This document shows positions 21,873 through 33,700 of a stretch of 64,000 bases of DNA, piece after piece. Each line of letters opens with the position of its first letter. Within the stretch, counting starts at the first letter, position 1. The translations under genes were made by a program, and so were the position numbers. Under the pieces are notes generated by a model, which saw only the letters and a program-made list of their open reading frames with translations, had not been told where the DNA came from and did not search any database. This DNA is from Nemertoderma westbladi (taxonomy: Eukaryota; Xenacoelomorpha; Nemertodermatida; Nemertodermatidae). The stretch covers positions 62,001 to 126,000 of the forward strand of contig JAUCBJ010002077.1 of the NCBI GenBank assembly GCA_032718475.1, written 5' to 3'.

Positions 21873-24081
21873 GATTTGCATTATTTCATTTGTTTCTCTC
21901 TATGAGCTGAGTGGCGATTACAGCGGCGGTGTTTTGTAAGGAAGAATACCGAATCTATCGTTTAAATTGTTTATTGTTTCGTCTACACTGTACATTTAGT
22001 ATAACTATAATTTGCTTTAATTTATTTTTAGTTTTATTTGTTTTTACTAATATTATTTTTTTTCGGAAATTACTTTCTCATCTCATCCCGCAGTTTCCTT
22101 GCTCTTTGTTTGTTATAGTCGTGTAATATAGTTAGATATATTTAGTTTCATATACGTGTTGTTAGTCACCGTTCGTTATTATTATTATTATTATTAATGT
22201 TCCACGTATTGTGCATTGCCATTGCATAGACCCCCCGAAGTTCACTATAAATTTACTTTGATTTTTAATTTGACAGTAAAAACAATATAATAATTCTTGT
22301 TCAACATCAACCAAATTTTCTATGTTAAAGTGCAATTTATTTCTTCAATGTTACACCGACCTCATCTACAAAAATGTTACCACTTTGGGTATTAAATATT
22401 TTATGCAAATATAAAATAATCCGACTAAATAATATTCCATTCCATACTAACAGGTTTGAAATCTGAGTCCGTTCATATTACAAGATTCATTTATACTAAT
22501 CGAAAACCAAATCAGCATAAAACTTGTAGTTGTAACAGTCAAACGTCTTCTACATTTTGGTTAATCTCAGTCAGTTACTCAGAGTGTTTCTCATTGTATT
22601 TAGTGTTTAAAGGGGATTTCCGGGATCGATGCCGGGATTATCACTCTCGGGATCCCGATTTTCCCGATCAGGATTGCAATTTGAATAAAATTTTCTTAAA
22701 GTTTTCAGTATATTGCTGTGTTAGTTTTAAACAAACTTTTGGCAAAATTATATCACTTTATTTCATTCACACAGCTGAGATAAAATTTTCTCTTCTAGTT
22801 CAATTAACTAGCGACTAATTCATCGGATATTCAAGAAATTTACTTCACTATACTTCGGGATCCCGTTTATACGCTCTATTATATTACCATTATTTATCCG
22901 TAAAAGGTATTTTCACAAATGTAAATATAAAATATTTGCCTTAAAAATGATGGTAAGTTTGTGATACGATATTCAGTATTCTTAATGCTCAGTAAGATTT
23001 ACAAATTAATGAAAACGCAAAGTTCGCTTTTTAATTATATGAATTACTTGACTTATTGGCAGGTCTATGTATTGAACTTTGGTGTTTATTTAATTTTATT
23101 TAATTTAGCTTAGCTTAACTTTATTGTCAGTAGCCAATCAGATACATTATATATGTAGTGACTCATTGTTAATTTGTGTATAATATCCTGATTGGTTACT
23201 ATACATTCCAGTTGTTACTAGAATTATGCATGGTCATAAAACTATTATCAAGTAATAATGAGAACAATTTATTATATTATATAGTCAGTGTAATATTCAT
23301 AGTTTTATTTATTTTGATTTTCTATTGTGAATAACTAATTTCCCCTATAGTTGGGCACCGGCACCATAGCAGCACGTCCAAGTTCTGCTACTCACCTATT
23401 TTATCCTAGGAAAAAACAATTTTTTTTATGGAAACTTTTTGGAAATTTTTTATGGAAACTATCATTAGCTGAGTGGAGAGCAGAGTGTTGTTTTACCCGG
23501 AATAAATGTTCAACAAACATATTTTATTCTTAAATTTTTACTTTTATCCTTAAAATATACTCTAAAATCGGGAGAAAGGGAGTACTTTTTATTCCCTATG
23601 GGAAAAGAAGTTACCCATAGGATTTCATTTATTTTAGTTTTTCCCCGAGAAAAAAGTAAAATAAATTATATTTGGTGGAATTACTTAAATTGATTTACAT
23701 GACTTTGATTGATTACTGTCATGGGATTACATGACAATATTTAAATTATTTTATCTAGTTGAGCTGCCCTCTACTTACCTCATTAATATTCCAGAACATT
23801 AAATTATTTAATATTGAGTAAAGCGGCATCAGGAGCTGAAGACACTCATTGGAATTCCAACAATAATTTATTGGAATCGCTGTAACTACTATGGTGGTTA
23901 CTAAAGATATTGAACTGCGGTATTTATAGTAAAATAGTAATATCCCTTTTTTTAGTGTTTAACTTTCCATTCACTAAATGAAACGGTCTAGTGTCCCGAT
24001 ACTAAACTCCTCATCACACACCTCGCGTGAATCCATGCGCAATCGACGCCACGCCTGGGTGCCGTGTGGCGGAGACAGGAG
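21873..24081. other. AT-rich non-genic region
   Basis: It holds an ATT microsatellite (about 22177-22197), a small cluster of GGGATC/GATCCCG palindromes (22618-22680 and 22856-22872), and a fragment TTTGGTGGAATTACTTAAAT (about 23675) resembling sequence upstream of Src near 15130. A 120-codon ORF (22456-22818) has no recognisable similarity and low-complexity edges, so it is not called. Confidence 0.45.
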
Positions 24082-24371
24082 TTCGCACTTTTTCGATCGT
24101 GGTCACTCTGCCTCCGCGGTGGCCGGGGTCTAGGCGAGGACTCGGGTTCGGAGACAGGTCTGGACTAAGAGGTTCGAATAGCCATTCGCCATCTACAACA
24201 ACACAAACCACGCACAAACCAAAATGCATAGAGTAGTTTATTGATAATTGTGGGGGAGCCACGAAAGTAAGCGAGCTTAGCATCATACGGGTATGCACTA
24301 ACGCAATCGGTGTGAATGGGCCTCATATCTGGGCCTCATATCTGACTCCATTGCGACACCCACCCTGTGGA

Positions 24372-25685
24372 ATGGCAAACCAGGGTGTGGTATTTGCCCC
24401 GAGAGCTGACTCGGCAAAAAAGCACCCCCCAACCCCCACTATGGATTACATTAGCAATGCGGAGGTCCGGCCACTAGAGGCCAGTGGAATTACCGGACAC
24501 AATCGGCCTCACAGGCGTCTGTTAACTCCTGACCGGCTGCCTGTCTCACCCCCTACTGGAGAGAGAGCAGCCAACAATTCTTTGAGTCCCTTTCCTGATG
24601 ACCTTTCTGGCCCAAACCCTGGGTCACCAGGGAGGCCAGATTGTGATGGGGAGAGGGATTCTGGAGTTGGAGGCTACTCTCATGTTCCACCCCGACCAAC
24701 AAAGCCATTGGTGAATCTGAGGCAAGTCACTAGACTAGCCTCAGTAAACACCCTAACACTCGGGTCCCCAATGCGACAAGGTGAGCTGACTGCCTTGGCA
24801 GATAAGCTTTCTCTTAGCGCAGTGGGTGTTCAAGAGCACCGAATGCAGACTGGACAGACTGATGAGGTTCTGATTAAGGACATGGGGGGCGGTTGGCGAC
24901 TCGCCCTCGCGTCAGCAGATGATAGTGGCAATGGTGGAATTGGTCTATTGATGAATCCAACTGCACATGCAGCATTGGACAAAATAGACCAAATCTCTAA
25001 CCGCATCATCCGTTGCCACTTCTCATGTTCTGGAAGACTGGCTAAGAAGTTTCCTAAGGTGGTTCTGATTGTGTGCTACTCTCCAACTAGTGTTGCCCCT
25101 GTAGAGGAGGTGGAAAATTTATACCACAATCTACAAGCAGCAACTGATGGAGTGGATCAGCATGCATTCTTAACATTCCTGGGAGACTTTAATGCAAGTC
25201 TGCATCAATCACCTACATCGCCCTGGGTCTATAGCAATAGTGTTAACCGAAATTCTGTCCATCTTCAGGATTTTATCTCTGGAAATGGATTGTTTTCGGC
25301 TGGAACCCAGTTCAAGAAGCGAACTGGAAAGCTATGGACTCATAGTGGACCCAGTGGTCACAAGTCCCAGATAGACCATATTCTGTTTCGTAGGAAATAC
25401 AGGAGCTCTATACAAGACTGTAATGCATTTACACTTCGACCCTTCTCCAGTGATCACCGCCTTATTGTGGCCAAGGTAAGACTTAGTCTGCGTGCTAGCA
25501 GAACAACGAAATCTGCCTTGCCACGGCATGACTGGTCCTCTCTGTTGCAACAGCCAAGTGTGAGATCCAGCTTCACACTACAGCTGAGCAACAGGTATGA
25601 GGCTCTTGCCTCTGAGGCGGCAGATCACTGTGAGGGCTATACTGCCTTTACAGAAGCAGTTAAGTTAGCAGCTGCAGAAATATGA
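24372..25685 (+). CDS. LINE endonuclease (APE-type) reading frame, copy 1
   Basis: The first ATG in the open frame is at 24372; the frame is open further upstream without an ATG. The protein nicks target DNA to prime reverse transcription. Visible signatures in order: LSAVGVQEHR (metal-binding Glu region), GNGGIGLLM, VCYSPT, FLGDFNA (catalytic Asp/Asn) and, toward the end, SQIDHIL and SSDHRLI (catalytic Asp-His). The N-terminal ~100 residues are Pro/Ser-rich. The frame ends at a TGA (25683-25685) inside what should be the linker to the reverse transcriptase, which continues in the next frame. The linker is short, so a small deletion is likely. Copy 2 has the same break. Confidence 0.88.
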   Translation: MANQGVVFAPRADSAKKHPPTPTMDYISNAEVRPLEASGITGHNRPHRRLLTPDRLPVSPPTGERAANNSLSPFPDDLSGPNPGSPGRPDCDGERDSGVGGYSHVPPRPTKPLVNLRQVTRLASVNTLTLGSPMRQGELTALADKLSLSAVGVQEHRMQTGQTDEVLIKDMGGGWRLALASADDSGNGGIGLLMNPTAHAALDKIDQISNRIIRCHFSCSGRLAKKFPKVVLIVCYSPTSVAPVEEVENLYHNLQAATDGVDQHAFLTFLGDFNASLHQSPTSPWVYSNSVNRNSVHLQDFISGNGLFSAGTQFKKRTGKLWTHSGPSGHKSQIDHILFRRKYRSSIQDCNAFTLRPFSSDHRLIVAKVRLSLRASRTTKSALPRHDWSSLLQQPSVRSSFTLQLSNRYEALASEAADHCEGYTAFTEAVKLAAAEI

Positions 25686-27600
25686 CCTTCATAAGGCGCA
25701 GAAAGAGTCCCGACTCAAACAGACTACAGCGGCCAAGAATGCAGTTAAAGCTGCATCTAGGTCCCTGAACAGGCAGTACTCTGTTAATCTACAGGAGCTA
25801 ATAAACCAACAGGTTGATGCCATCAATGATGCTGACGACAGCAGGCAATCATCCCAGGCATGGAAATCGATCAATCTGCTTACTGGGCGGAAAAGCCAAC
25901 CAACCACCAAGGTTAAGGCTGAATCACCAGCCGATCGCCTCAATGGTTGGAAAGCCCACTTTGAAAAGCTCCTCAATAATGACAGGGTATTGCCTGATAA
26001 CTTTATAGAAGTAAAAGTGTCTGAGTCTGTACTCCCAGATATTCCCATTGGCGATATCTCCTTTGCAGAAGTGAAGGCTGCTGCAAAGAGCATTAAGACC
26101 AATCGTGCCAGTGGAGTAGATGGTGTTCCCCCTGAGGTCTTTAAAATACCTGAGTGTTTAAAGCTCATCTATCCCATCATAGTAGACATGTACCGTACAA
26201 CAAGAGTCCCACAAGAAATGAAAACAAATAAGTTGGTGCCAGTTCCCAAGAAGGGCAACCTAACACTCTATGGTTCTTTTCGGGGAATCTCAGTGATCTC
26301 GATCGCTGCAAAACTATACAATAGAATTCTATTAAATCGCATCAGGGATCCCATTGAGAGACTGCTACGTGGAAATCAGAATGGGTTCCGTAAAGGTCGT
26401 GGGACCATGGAGCCCATTTTGGCACTTAGAAGGATAATTGAAGAGTTATCAAAAAAGAAAGACAGGCATCTGGCTGTTATCTTTGTTGACTTCTTCAAGG
26501 CCTTTGATTCAGTCTCTCGCTCACGTATGTTCAGCATACTTTCATTATATGGGATTCCTGATGAAATTATTGCAGCAATCAGATCAGTATACGATGGTTC
26601 GACAACATTTGTGTCTACTGTTGACGGTGACACAGAACCATTTGAAGTGTTATGGGGCGTCCTCCAAGGAGACACACTTGCACCATTCTTGTTCATTATT
26701 GTGGTTGACTATGTTCTACGCATGTCCTTAGATCATCATAATGATGATGGGGTGATGATAACTCCACCTACTGGCTCCAGAAGTCGAGGAAATCCTGCCA
26801 AGTACCTAACTGATCTAGACTTTGCTGATGACTTAGGAGTACTCTCAGAATCATTAGAGGGAGCCCAGCGGCTCCTCAGCTCATTAGAACATGCTGCTTC
26901 TAGTGTTGGTCTTTTTATTAACTCCAGAAAGACCAAAATTCTGACTGTTAACTTTGAAAGTCCTCAGCAAGTCTCTGATCGGATGAGCATAAGCTCAAAG
27001 GATGGTATGCTTGAGCATGTGGACGACTTCTGTTACCTGGGATCATGGATCCGGAAGTCAGGTGAGGACCTTCGAATACGTAAGGGAAAGGCATGGGCAG
27101 CCTTGAATAGGCTTTCCAGGATTTGGAAGTCACCTAGAATTAATCGGAAACTTAAGGTCCGATTATTTAGAGCAGCAGTAGTTCCAGTACTCCTCTACGG
27201 GAGTCCATGCTGGGCTCTAACTGCTGAGGACACCAAATCTCTGGATGGCACATTCACAAGAATGCTACGCCGGGTACATTGTGTCAAGTACAATGCACAC
27301 ATCTCCAACCAGACACTATATAACATTGGAGGTGTCTCATTGGTTCCCCCAAGCTTGACACTAGAACAAAATCGCCTCCGCTTTGCAGGACATTGCTTTC
27401 GCCGTGAGGACCAGCCAGTGCATAATCTTGTACTTTGGCAGCCTCATGGAGTGAATAAGCATGGTGGACAGCCCATGACTTTCTTGAGACGCATCTTAAA
27501 GGACACTGGCCTTAAAGATGCGGATGATCTAGCAAATGTCATGGGTGATAGGGAGTTGTGGCGGTGCAATTTTGTTGACAAGCCGACACAGCATTCTTAA
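25669..27600 (+). pseudogene. LINE reverse transcriptase frame, copy 1 (frameshifted from the endonuclease)
   Basis: Open from 25669 (after a TAG at 25666) to 27600, with no ATG at its start; it overlaps the end of the endonuclease frame. It begins with a helical linker (HKAQKESRLKQ...), then RT motifs: VPVPKKG, NGFRKGRGT, the motif-A Asp in FVDFFKAFDS (about 26481), QGDTLAPFLF (about 26665), the catalytic FADD (about 26821) and the C-terminal LYGSPCWAL thumb/connector. The RT catalytic residues are intact. One +1 frame change separates it from its endonuclease, so as a single ORF2-like protein it is broken unless frameshifting occurs. Confidence 0.85.
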
Positions 27601-27641
27601 AAATGCAGCTGCAATGCAGCATGCCGATCCTAGTAGTAGTG

Positions 27642-28483
27642 AATGTTTTAACTTTAATAACTCTGCAAATCCTCGATGAATTATAACCAAATTTGATACA
27701 CATGTTGTTTGGCAACAGTTTAGAAATTTACCAAGTAGAATTTGCGTGTGGCCTTCGAGAAGCTAAGAAAAAAATCAGTTAAATAAGTTGATTACGGTAA
27801 AAAAACACCATATTCTTTCTGCCTTTCCTTTAATGGAAATTATTATTTTCTAATATAGGATTTAAATAATTATATATCCTTAAAAAGTATACAGCTGGAA
27901 TCCCCATACCCAATTCCATTATAGTTTTTATTTAGTTCAAATGATTTGCTTTAATTATGAAATGTGTTTTTAATTGATCTAAACATTATTATCATATTAA
28001 AATCTTATTTCTACGCTACTTCCATCTCCCTCATTCCTTATTGTTTATTTGGCAAAATGACAGGCTTGAGTATTTAATGGCGATTCTTTAGAATTAGCTA
28101 AATAATTTCGTTGAGACTTTACATGGTAAATTAATTTAATAATGTTTCAGTATCAATACTACATCGGCATAAGGTAACTTAAATATTTCTTACAAATTGA
28201 GTCGCCTCCACGCTTAAAATATATTACTTTTAAAGCACCAATTCTCTGTCAATACCTGCCCGTCATCAATCCTCTGTGCCATTGGGTTGGTGTGATGCAG
28301 ATTAAAAGGGCTGAAGGGGGGTTGAAGGGGAGGAACTGTACCCTCTTCTTTTATTTAGTGGCGGTTTAGTTAAATTTCTTAATACCGATTTTGGGATAGA
28401 ATCGCTAAATTTTTATTTGTATCTCATAACTGGGCCTCGTGCTGCGCGAAGGCCCCTCCAATGTGTATCGTATACTAACTATA
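27642..28483. other. AT-rich spacer between LINE and DDE transposon
   Basis: The same sequence follows the LINE in unit 2 (40469-41310). No gene or RNA is recognised. Confidence 0.5.
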
Positions 28484-28962
28484 CTGCCGTGCTAAGGCTA
28501 AATACCCTATCTCGAAAAATGTCATTTTGAGAAAATAGCGATTTAGTTTGATCGATTGTCCACGCTAGGAACAATGTTAATATATCTCCGTAATGGTCCC
28601 CTATATCGTAAAAAATACGCATAATTTTTATGGCATGTGCCGATAAGTACTTTGGACACTAGATGGCGCAGAAAATCGACATAGGGTGTTTTACCAAAAC
28701 ATTTAGGTAATTATTCAGTTGAGGGATTTACCCTATCTCGTATATAGGGTACTTTTTTTAATATAGGGTATTCTGACATTTTCTGTAGTTGTAATTATTT
28801 TTACATAAAAACTATTTTAATATGTTAATTTTGTATATTTAGTCCATTTGTATATTACAAAACATACAAAAACAAGTACAAGGTACCCAATTTAAAACAT
28901 TCACAAATTCAATAGTCAAATATTCAATAAAATCCAATTCAAATGCATAGTTTAAAATCAAT

Positions 28963-30045
28963 TTATGTATCTTCATTTGGACGCCGGACTATCTCGTTCC
29001 AGAACTTCAGTCGATTTGCAGGAATTACTGGAGCTAGGCGACCAATTAATTCGTCCAATCGGTCGCTGGGAACACCTTTAGGTTCCTTTTGATATTCAGG
29101 AACACAATAGATGGCATTTCTCTTCATGAGATCAACTTCCAACCAATCTGGATCGCCATAATTTACTTTATACTTTATCATCTTGCATCCCTTCTCCAAC
29201 CTTACGGATACGACAGACTTCAGTAATGGAAAGGTACCATTGTCTCGATGTTTTTTAAGTTTATGGACGGAGATCTCATTGGTCCAAAGATGAACGTCAC
29301 CATGCTCAATTATCTTTACTTCAGAATTGAAGCTCGCAGCTTTCTTTACCCAAGTTCCGAAATCTTGAAAGTCATATACTTTCTTAGCTGTCTTTATTTC
29401 CTTATTAACTAGCCGGTGTAAGTTGTCTGCTGACATAGAGGAATGGTGTGGTTCAAAGTACCACAACTCGATAGCTTTTTGTCCCATAAACTGAACAAGT
29501 TTTATAAGACACGAGTAGAGTGTGTAGTTTTTGTTCTGAGCGCCGCAATTATCAACCCATATCTTCACAAGCTCTTTATAGCTTCTAGAAAATATAAAAA
29601 TGTGGATGCAATGTCTTCATCGTTTCTACCATGCTCCCCATCATGCAAAATAGCAGAGAATATATTATTATTGTTGCGGAGTTTGCCCAACGGGACGAAA
29701 GATTTGTGATATGCTACGACTCTTCTCAAGAATTGCACGTCCTTAAACATTTCAAGAACGGGCAACATGATGACTTTCTGCAAATCCGCAAAAACTATGG
29801 TGGTTGAACTATTTCCCCTAATCGCGGCATCCCTTTGATATGTTTCTCTGGAGGCCCTGGCCCTCGCACGGTCGATGTGTGTTTCATGCTCGACACATAT
29901 ATCACATACGTTTAAGTTGGAAGCGGCACAGGTATGCAGCTTATGCATTTCACATTTGATACACTCCTCATGTCCTAACTTGGCGAACGATATATTCATT
30001 CCATGGAAGACTTTGCGATATTTCTGATATAATACATCACACCTG
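28963..30045 (-). pseudogene. DDE-like transposase, disrupted copy 1
   Basis: Two abutting frames read on the minus strand. The upstream frame (30045 down to 29565) has a Cys/His cluster (ECIKCEMHKLHTC...CDICVEH), TIVFADLQKVIMLP (candidate first catalytic Asp), HKSFVPLG, and HDGEHGRNDEDIASTF. The downstream frame (29568 down to 28963, beginning at a non-ATG codon) has KIWVDNCGAQNKNY (candidate second catalytic Asp) and FEPHHSSMSADNLH. A +1 offset at 29565 separates the two frames. The pattern matches a widespread, poorly characterised metazoan transposase-like family (I believe the one carrying DUF7869). An LTR retrotransposon is inserted just inside its 5' side. Confidence 0.7.
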
Positions 30046-30398
30046 CGCCAGTAGGTGCCGTCACCCGGTAGAACCTGCCTGGTAAGACTGGTGAAAGACA
30101 CAAGAGGCTAATATGGTAATATATGGTAATATAGCCGAAATGATATAGCAATATCAAACAACAACAAAGCACATCGGTAATCTGGTACTGTACTGTAGGT
30201 ACGCAGTCAGGCATACAGCACTGACTGCAAGTACTGAAGTACAACACAAGGTACAGTCGGTACCGGTAACGGTAGCTGACAAGCAGCTGGTAAAAGAGGC
30301 CGATAGCCAGACCCTTCTGGGCCCGTTAGGTCCAGCCGCTATGGGTTAGGAAGCGTAACCCGTGGGGTGGTGCTAGACGTCCGCAAGGCCGTCTGGCG
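30046..30398 (-). repeat. 3' LTR (353 bp)
   Basis: It begins and ends with the 6-bp inverted repeat CGCCAG/CTGGCG instead of the usual TG...CA. It has an extra ATGGTAATAT duplication compared with the 5' LTR. Confidence 0.92.
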
Positions 30399-30450
30399 TA
30401 GTTTCTTTCTCTTTTTTTTTTATTTTTTTATTTTTTTTTACTTTCAGTTT
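30399..30450 (-). promoter_or_regulatory. Polypurine tract next to the 3' LTR
   Basis: On the minus strand a long A-rich/GA tract ending AAAAGAGAAAGAAACTA directly precedes the LTR. This is the expected place and composition for plus-strand DNA priming. Confidence 0.75.
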
Positions 30451-30791
30451 GGACGTGAAACCGAAAGGGTCAGTTCAGGTGTAGTTCATACTTTTCCTTA
30501 GGTCATGGCTATACACCTCTGCTACTAAACCATTACTGTAAAATCAAATGACACTTACTTGTACAATATAACACAATAATATATGTCCTAAGATAGGTGT
30601 ATCATAGTAGAGTCTTATTCATAAGAGTTCTTTACATAAGACATAACCACCACCCAATCTACTTATAAAAGCCAATATATGCTAGTCAGATTCTGGATAA
30701 AATAAGCTTATCACTCAAAGAGTTGATTATGTGAAACTCAACGACTTGACCAATAGAGTATGCATATGGTTGGCTGTCTCCTAGGAACTAG

Positions 30792-33700
30792 CTAATCGGT
30801 ATAAGGGAAACCATAATACTGTGGTTTGCGACGAATACGGTTTGGGCGTCCCGCGGGTCCCAGTTCTAAGGCAACGGGGGCTTTGATTGGTATGCTTTGG
30901 GCACTATCACTACTGTCTTGTGGGCAATGGGTTGTAGGTATTGGGCCAAATTCCACAGGCGGTGCAGAATCTGTCTGGACTGGTGGGTTCGATGTTAGCG
31001 GAAGCGGTTGAGTAGGTGGTGTTGGTGATATCATCAGGTCTCCAGGTTCTGATCCTACAGGGGCAGGGTCTGGGACTGTTGGCCTACGTGGTGATATTAT
31101 GTCATCTTCATCATCTGTTGAGGACGATGTCCTAGCTCGCAAAGACTCCTTGCGATACGGGACCCTATAGCATGCAGATCGTGGAACGCGGTATGCCTGA
31201 GCACGCAACTGTGCCCCAATGAATTTTCGAACACTGGCCCAATCAGAGTCAATAGCTGAGACAATATATCGTGGTCGACTCTTGAGTTGTGGTGAGTCAC
31301 TATGGAGATAAACTAAATCACCAACTGAGATATTTGGGTTTGGAGCCATGGTGGCACGTGGTGCTTTAGACTGAGCACTGGTCAAATGGTTATTGAGTCG
31401 TGACTGATGTTGCTTCTCAATCAGGGTAGTGTCATGGAGGGGTATTTGTTCTCCACTGAACTGGTCACGCTGGGTGAATATCTCTCGAGCAGAGAGGCCA
31501 CTTGACCGAATACGAGCATTAAGGTTTGAGACAGCCAGGGCAATAGACACATTGGAGTATGGCCCTCCTGTAGGACAGATGCGGAGTAGTTCCGTCTCTA
31601 ACTCCTGCACAGCACGTTCTGCAACAGGATTTTTATTTACATTCTTTGCTCGTCCCAACTCAAGGCGTATATGATGTCGCTTGAGTACGGGGTCATCAGG
31701 GAGTGAGCGGAATCCGGGTGCAGGATCTGTGCGGACTACTGCATGAGGACCACTGAGTGGACAGGATCCAACACAGAGGGACAGCAGAGCATCACGTAAC
31801 GTTTCCCTGCACTCATCAGGGATGATGGTGGCAAATGTGAAGGAAGAGACTGTTTCGCGGAGGACAAATACCTTCTGACGATGCCGACGAAAGACATCAG
31901 CAGCAAAGGATATTCCAACGGTTGCAGGAGGATCCTCAGTGTTTTGGTTAATTATCCGTTTTGGTGCAGATTTAAGAGCAGCACACTGGGTACAACCAGT
32001 GGTGACTGATTCAATAGCACGGTCAAGATCTAGAGCAAGAAATGAACGCACCACTATCTGATGTAGTTGGGACTTAGGTGGATGCTGTAACTCAAGGTGC
32101 AGGGAGGTGAGCAATCCAGCGAGGGCATGGCGAGGTACAATAATAAGATCACGTGGGGAAGCCAGGGCTATGGAACGCCTGGCAATGATAAGACCATCCT
32201 GTGAGAGTGTGGCATAACCTAAGTAACGCTTTATATCACGGATATGTGTTTCCTTCTTAGAGGGTCGGGTACCCTGACGTAGGTATCCACGTACACGACA
32301 TAAGTCAGCACATTCCTGTTGTATGGCCAACCAGGCAGTGCGGGTAGCATATATAGGCTGACTGGGCATCTTTGGTGCTGAATCAGGTACTGTTGATGAT
32401 CTGACAATGGGTTCATCTGCAAGTTCATGGATAAAAAGACATACCTGACAACTATCATCTGTGCAGGGTGGGGCATTTCGGCTTTGGAAGTCGGCCGAGC
32501 GATTATTAGTACCCTGAATATGGGATAGATTGATGTTATGTTGACTGAGAGTAGCTAAGAAGGTGGTTAAACGGGGACTGGACGAATATGATCCGCGCGA
32601 TAGCTTGGCATATGCTTGAACACAGGGACGACTATCTGTCACAACCTGTGATGGGAGACTGGCCTGTACTATGTACGGGGAAAAGTGGTTGACAGCACTG
32701 GCAATAGCTAAAGCTTCTAATTCACAGGGTAACCAATTCCGTTGGTGCTGGCGTACTTTAGCCGAGTAGAATCCTGCTAGGTGGAGTCGAGAGTTACGTT
32801 TGGCATATAATACAGCGCCAAGTCCAGCAGCACTGGAGGCAGCATCTGTGACGATGAAAAGTTCATCAGATGGATGGGGTATGACAATAGATCGGCATGA
32901 CTTTAATCCTGCTTGGGCCCGGCGAAATGCGGTAGTACTCGACTCAGTCCATAGAATAGGGTCACTGGGTTGGCCTACAATCAGTTCATCAAGGGGGGCA
33001 ATGAGTGTGGAACACTGTGGAATCACACGGGAAATGACTTTATACGAACCTACAAAGGATCTGAGGGCGCGCGTGCACTCTGGTGCTGCACATGTGGCTA
33101 GGGTAGAAATAACATGAGGTGATGCAGAAATGGATCCTTCGGTCCATCGCCAGCCAAGGATGGTTGTGGTTCGAGGGCAAATTATCGTTTTTTTTGGAGA
33201 TAAACGCAGATCACAACGGGCAAGAGCATATAACAATTGTGAGAAGTTTGTAGCTGCATCAGCAATTGTGTTGCCACCACAGTAAATATCATCTGCAATT
33301 TTGGAGACAGTTCCGTTACACAGTAGGTCACCAAGGACACGACACATTAGCTCTTCTAAGGCACTCTCCGATCCAGGCATGCCCATTGCGCAGCGCATGT
33401 AGACTCGTACACCAAGAAAAGGGGTTACAACACCACAGTACTTTCTTGAGGATGGTTGTAGTGGGATTTGATAGAAGGCCGATGTAAGGTCAGATTTTAT
33501 TATATATTTATATGAGCCAAGAGACCGGAGTGTTGAGTCGACATTTGGCAGAAGAGAGGGTTGTGGTTTGGTATACTGTGCAATTTGATTAAAGGCTGTT
33601 ACCAGCCTTGTGCCTCCATTAGGCTTCGCAACTAGAAATGAAGGGCTCAAATACTCTACATGAACTCCAGCTTTTTCAGGAGTGGCAAACACTCCCAACT

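Larger units (their letters stand above)
24082..27641 (+). mobile_element. Non-LTR retrotransposon (LINE), copy 1
   Basis: It encodes an apurinic-type endonuclease followed by reverse transcriptase, then a short 3' UTR ending AATGCAGCTGCAATGCAGCA...CCTAGTAGTAGT. TAG repeats are the tail, as in the truncated relative at 5215-5262. The 5' end is not defined. The duplication breakpoint at 24082 is the left limit used here, and element sequence may start somewhat inside or outside it. No target-site duplication was found. Clade not assigned (the RTE/L2/CR1 side of LINEs is possible). Confidence 0.85.

Noticed and set aside
22456-22818. 120-codon ORF
   Set aside because: No recognisable domain, no supporting neighbour, and composition like the AT-rich flanks.
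29565-30101. 178-codon ORF as an intact gene start at 30101
   Set aside because: Its first ~18 codons are LTR sequence. Unit 2 shows the frame continuing into different DNA, so this start is created by the LTR insertion.
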